NCBI GenBank assembly: GCA_002336805.1
Contig: DDEZ01000011.1
Location: 866,318-930,317, forward strand
Length of the DNA: 64,000 nucleotides
DNA from: Bacteroidetes bacterium UBA1941
GTDB taxonomy: Bacteria; Bacteroidota; Bacteroidia; Chitinophagales; LD1
Direction of reading: 5' to 3'
This document shows positions 61,148 to 64,000 of the stretch, piece by piece. The notes under the pieces were generated by a model. That model saw only the letters and a program-made list of their open reading frames with translations, was not told where the DNA came from and made no database searches. The position numbers and the translations under genes were made by a program. Position 1 is the stretch's first letter. Every line of letters begins with the position of its first letter.

Positions 61148-61213
61148 GGTTACATTTTTCTGAAACTTTTTTCAAAAAAAACCTTGACAAAAACGTAACC
61201 TAAATCTATCTTG
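61148..61213 (+). promoter_or_regulatory. Promoter and dyad upstream of the second small secreted-protein gene
   Basis: TTG at 61184-61186, 20 bases, TATCTTG at 61207-61213. The dyad GGTTAC (61148-61153) and GTAACC (61195-61200) has the same spacing as GTTTC/GAAAC in the paralogous promoter at 53219, but the half-sites differ in a compensatory way. Confidence 0.75.
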
Positions 61214-61245
61214 AATTCATAACGAACGACTAAAACCGAAAAAAG

Positions 61246-61512
61246 ATGAAAAGCCTCCTGATAATAGCACTCACACTGGTCACTTTCGCAGCCAAGGCAC
61301 AAACGCCAGCCGCCAAGGAAACTACCAAGGCTACTATCGTAAACGTGGCAAACACAGCAGTAGAGGCTCCGGCAGCTACTACTCCTGCCGCTACCGAGGC
61401 TGCTCCGGCACAGGACGCTACTGCAGGCAGCGGTCCTCACATCTCTGCCAACTTTGTAGGTACTAACGACCTGAACCTCCTCCTGCTCCGCGAAGGTGTA
61501 AAAAGGGCCTAA
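61246..61512 (+). CDS. Small secreted protein with LREGVKRA tail (paralogue 2)
   Basis: 88 residues. Signal peptide MKSLLIIALTLVTFAAKAQ, Ala/Thr/Pro-rich middle (AATTPAATEAAPAQDATAG), and the end FVGTNDLNLLLLREGVKRA. Compared with paralogue 1 the linker is about 20 residues longer, while the tail is kept (VGT, N-L, REGVK, A). Monocistronic, with a terminator 40 bases after the stop. Same promoter block as paralogue 1. The two genes stand on either side of the CheR-kinase island, so a peptide signal sensed by the CHASE3 kinase is one idea; nothing in the sequence proves it. Confidence 0.82.
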   Translation: MKSLLIIALTLVTFAAKAQTPAAKETTKATIVNVANTAVEAPAATTPAATEAAPAQDATAGSGPHISANFVGTNDLNLLLLREGVKRA

Positions 61513-61547
61513 ACAGCCACCAAGATATAGCCAACCCCTATTTAGAA

Positions 61548-61576
61548 GGCCGCGCATGAAGACGCGGTCTTTTTTA
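61548..61576 (+). terminator. Terminator of paralogue 2
   Basis: Stem CCGCG/CGCGG with an 8-base loop (61550-61567), then TTTTTT. Confidence 0.85.
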
Positions 61577-61607
61577 TTTGTACCAGGTGTTCATAGGATT
61601 ACAAATC

Positions 61608-61683
61608 TTGTCCCGTCCCATTTTTTGTCCCATTTCTTGTCCCATTTTTCTGTCCCACTATTTTGTCCCACCATCTTGTCTCA
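61608..61683. repeat. Left TGTCCCA array (iteron-like)
   Basis: Seven copies of (T)GTCCC(A) or a one-base variant in 76 bases, spaced 6-13 bases, all in the same direction, separated by short AT spacers. The outer end is TTGTCCCGTCCCA and the inner one TTGTCTCA. Confidence 0.9.
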
Positions 61684-61790
61684 TCGTGGCACCATGGCCC
61701 TCTGCATCTCACCCAAAAGCTCCGGAGGTCACAGACCGTAGCCACGCCACCGCATCTGCTCTCCGGAGCATATAGAGGTGTGATCACAGG

Positions 61791-63197
61791 TCAGGCCGCC
61801 TTATTCTCCTGCTCTGAGCGGATCAGGTAGCGATTGACCGTAGAGAGTGGTATGGTCAGCTTTTCGGCTATCTCGCGCTGGGTCAGGCCGGCGGTGTGCA
61901 GGTCTTTGACCGCAGCCATCTTGTCGCCCAGTTCCTTCTGCTTCATCTCACGCAGGTGGTCCGTTTCGCGGGCATAGCCCATAAACTCAAAGCCCAGGAA
62001 GTTGTGCGGCTTTGTGATCTGGCAGAGGCATACATTATCACCCTCGTAGATCTTCTCGCCCACCCGGTGCTTGATCTGCTTCAGGTAGAGGATGCGCGGG
62101 TCACGGTGGCTCTTGCCTATGGCAAACATGCTGTCCGTCAGGTTTGAAAACTGCTTCGAGCCTTGCAGGTGATTCTCCTCCAGCGGTCGGGTGGTATCGC
62201 GCTTGGGCGTGTGGGCTATGACCAGCAGGGAGACCCCCAGCTGCTTCTTGATCCTATTGAGCGACTCCATGATAGGGTAGGCGTCTTTGGCCCGCTCATT
62301 GTCACTGCAGAGGGCGGTCAGGTTGTCTATGATCACCACCTTCACCTCCGTGCGGCGCACATAGAGCGCTATCTGATCGTACAGGTATTGCTCAAAGGCC
62401 GTATAACCATGATCGCGGTAGCTGTCATCCACATTTAGCTCAGCGCGGTAAAACTGGCGCGAAAACTCAAACGGCTCCTGGTAGTCGTGCGTATAGCGCG
62501 CCTGAAACTGCTTGGCTGTGAGCTCAAAGTCAAAGTACAAGACCGGCTGTGCCTGAGCCTCCATGCGAAACGGCCCTATAGGCACGCCACGGCTGATGCT
62601 GTCTGCTATCTGTACGGCCAGCAGAGACTTGCCCAGATTGGTATCGGCAAAGAGGATGCAGAGGTCGCGCTCGTACCAAAACTCATCAAAGAGCGGCCGC
62701 GGTGGCTCCTGTGTGGCAGCCTGCGCCATCCACTGGCCTACGTCCTGCACGGTGAAGAGGGTAGCATCGCCCGCAGCCTCTGTGCCCTCCTGTGCCTCCT
62801 GCTGGCGCAGGGCAGCCAGGCGGGTCATCTCTGCGGACTCGGCAGAGCGGAGGGCCAGATCGTCCAGCAGCTTTTGCGGTACAAAGGGTGTGCGGGGGTG
62901 CGTGTACTGCTCACCGGCAGTCAGCGACTGTTCTTGTTGCGCTTTCTCCTGCGCTATCTGCTCGGCTATGTTCTTCTGCATCTCTGCGCCTACCAGGTCG
63001 GCACGGTGCAGTATCGCCTTGTCAGGCAGGTATGGGGTCAGGCCATCGCGCTCGGCCTGCGCGCGGAGGACCTGCTGCTCGCGCTCCCTGAGCTCAGTGA
63101 GGCTCGCGGCGGGATCATGCCACGGAGCGATGATGTGTTTAGATGATTTGGTCACGGGTGTCACACCCGGAGGCAGCGGCCTCTTAGTATCGTCCAT
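61791..63197 (-). CDS. RepA-like RecA-fold ATPase with C-terminal HTH (copy 2)
   Basis: 468 residues from ATG 63197 (MDDTKRPLPPGVTPVTKS); the frame runs further upstream to 63362 without support. An N-terminal region of about 170 residues rich in Gln/Ala/Glu includes PFVPQKLLDDL, the motif shared with copy 1. Walker A is ADTNLGKSLLAV (about 210-221), a Walker B-like strand is VKVVIIDNLTAL (about 310), and LLVIAHTPKRD follows. HTH near the end: AGLTQREIAEKLTIPLSTVN. The RecA fold and the C-terminal HTH agree with RepA or DnaB-like helicases of mobile replicons. The gene is enclosed by the TGTCCCA arrays and may act on them as iterons; that is inference. Together with copy 1 it shows expansion of this family in the genome. 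Confidence 0.82.
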   Translation of the reverse strand: MDDTKRPLPPGVTPVTKSSKHIIAPWHDPAASLTELREREQQVLRAQAERDGLTPYLPDKAILHRADLVGAEMQKNIAEQIAQEKAQQEQSLTAGEQYTHPRTPFVPQKLLDDLALRSAESAEMTRLAALRQQEAQEGTEAAGDATLFTVQDVGQWMAQAATQEPPRPLFDEFWYERDLCILFADTNLGKSLLAVQIADSISRGVPIGPFRMEAQAQPVLYFDFELTAKQFQARYTHDYQEPFEFSRQFYRAELNVDDSYRDHGYTAFEQYLYDQIALYVRRTEVKVVIIDNLTALCSDNERAKDAYPIMESLNRIKKQLGVSLLVIAHTPKRDTTRPLEENHLQGSKQFSNLTDSMFAIGKSHRDPRILYLKQIKHRVGEKIYEGDNVCLCQITKPHNFLGFEFMGYARETDHLREMKQKELGDKMAAVKDLHTAGLTQREIAEKLTIPLSTVNRYLIRSEQENKAA

Positions 63198-63536
63198 AGG
63201 TAATGGGGATTGAAGTGATAAAAAATAAAGATCAGATACGGTAGGATGAGAGCCGTGCGCACAGCTATAAAAAAGGGCGGCAGTACCGTCACTGCCATCT
63301 TTTGAAATACGATGCAAATATAGCAAAATAAACGACAATACGTAAATAAGGCTATTTGTCAAAAGCCGTTTTTGCAGCCCTCAAAAAGCCAAAACCCGCG
63401 CTACCACAGGGCGGGATTGGTGGATAAGTCTTTGCGGGGCATTTACAGATTTACGGAATTACTAATTTACAGAATTACAGATTTACAGATTTACTGATGT
63501 CCCATGTCTCATTTGTCCCATGTCCCATTTTCTGGG

Positions 63537-63636
63537 TGAGACAGGAGTGGGACAAAAGTGGGACAAGAAATGGGACAAAGAAAGTGGGACAAGAAAGTGG
63601 GACAAAAGAGTGGGACAAGAAAGTGGGACGGGACAA
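63537..63636. repeat. Right TGGGACA array (inverted copy)
   Basis: Eight TGGGACA-like words in 100 bases, direction opposite to the left array. Just inside it, at 63498-63530, are three or four further copies in the other direction (TGTCCCATGTCTCATTTGTCCC). A short ATTTACAG tandem lies at about 63440-63495. Confidence 0.88.
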
Positions 63637-63755
63637 AACTCTTTTGTCGTGATAGCGGTAGCGAAGCATCTATATTGGCTATGAGGGAGGTATACCCATT
63701 TCTAGGTATTGTTATAAAGGAAACAATGTACGTCCTTTACTTGAAACTCAATTTT

Positions 63756-63974
63756 ATGTTTGGACTAGGAACACCAGAGATATTAATTATACTTCTCGTA
63801 CTTGCCGGTATACCAGTTTTGTTGATTTATAAAGCTGCTTACTACAAAGGAAAAAGCGAAGGGCAAAGCAATCAACAAAGTAACTATTCGGATAGCCTAT
63901 ACTGCTCAAAGTGTGGAGCTAAGAACAGCGGAAGTGATACGTATTGCAGTAAGTGCGGTAATGCCTTAAAGTGA
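63756..63974 (+). CDS. Small membrane protein with C-terminal zinc ribbon
   Basis: 72 residues from ATG 63756 (MFGLGTPEILIILLVLAGIP). One membrane helix (EILIILLVLAGIPVLLIY), a Lys/Ser/Gln-rich linker, and a zinc ribbon with two CxxC knuckles (LYCSKCGAKNSGSDTYCSKC, ending GNALK). The opening resembles the TatA-type N-terminus but there is no amphipathic TatA helix; the zinc ribbon makes it a zinc_ribbon_2-type protein. I rejected the longer frame from 63558 because it begins inside the TGGGACA array. Function unknown. Complete within the window; the last 26 bases show nothing. Confidence 0.8.
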   Translation: MFGLGTPEILIILLVLAGIPVLLIYKAAYYKGKSEGQSNQQSNYSDSLYCSKCGAKNSGSDTYCSKCGNALK

Positions 63975-64000
63975 GTGTCAGCTTCCCCAAACTTCGGCCA

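Larger units (their letters stand above)
61608..63636. mobile_element. Candidate element: RepA-like gene between inverted TGTCCCA arrays
   Basis: 2029-bp unit. Both outer edges read TTGTCCCGTCCCA towards the inside (61608-61620 on the plus strand, 63624-63636 on the minus strand), and both inner array ends carry a variant TGTCTCA. Between them lies one RepA-like ATPase gene. No transposase or recombinase is inside. It may be a mobile unit or an integrated minimal replicon. Confidence 0.5.

Noticed and set aside
61608..63636. TGTCCCA arrays as a CRISPR array
   Set aside because: Units are 6-8 bases with AT spacers of a few bases; no 25-40-base repeats or unique spacers, no cas genes.
63558..63755. 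N-terminal extension of the zinc-ribbon protein
   Set aside because: The extension translates the TGGGACA array (WDKKVGQ-like repeats) and is not a protein domain.

Overview
The window looks like a chromosomal segment of a Bacteroidota bacterium, most likely in the Chitinophagales/Chitinophagaceae neighbourhood. The reasons are type IX secretion (T9SS) C-terminal sorting domains, a DUF2723 membrane protein, the folP / DUF1599 / BT_3928-type block, a tRNA gene with encoded CCA, promoters of the Bacteroidota type (TTG, about 20 bases, TAnnTTTG-like), and the near absence of Shine-Dalgarno sequences. The species assignment is inference; no rRNA gene is present.

Left part (1-15.4 kb) is accessory DNA. 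A leftward operon encodes a large BACON/PKD-like T9SS protein, an Rhs polymorphic toxin with SLH-like repeats at its N-terminus and an AT-rich toxin tip, a probable immunity protein, and a second repeat-rich secreted protein that runs off the window. Next comes a GC-rich foreign patch (about 8.6-9.6 kb) holding a broken conjugative coupling ATPase and a broken cytosine-C5 DNA methyltransferase. After an orphan sigma-54 response regulator lies a decayed replication-like module: a RepA-like ATPase, a GIY-YIG nuclease between two inverted 43-bp palindromic repeats, and a DUF6371/Toprim primase-like protein. A tRNA-Gln and several dispersed palindromic repeats follow.

The middle (15.8-44 kb) is mostly housekeeping: DUF2723, rlmB, folP-dedA-aroE, and divergently DUF1599-GNAT-DoxX/BT_3928-ABC permease-aroK, then a PRPP-binding regulator, an M1 aminopeptidase, a four-gene RND efflux operon with two different inner-membrane pumps, and an M43 metallopeptidase exported by T9SS.

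From 44.2 to 48.6 kb lies a compact three-gene cluster (TPR plus outer-membrane barrel, GT2 polysaccharide synthase, GH26 glycosidase) that looks like a minimal synthase-dependent exopolysaccharide machine. An OxyR-type regulator follows, and opposite it a promoter-terminator pair defines a candidate short RNA (an OxyS-like layout). An IS1595-type transposase comes next.

Right part (53-64 kb): a signalling island (CheR, CHASE3/GAF hybrid kinase with three receiver domains, REC-kinase, Rcp1-like receiver) lies between two paralogous small secreted proteins. The two share a C-terminal tail and nearly identical promoters, whose dyad half-sites differ in a compensatory way. The window ends with a second RepA-like ATPase enclosed by inverted arrays of a TGTCCCA word. 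That 2-kb unit has defined edges and is the best candidate here for an undescribed element.
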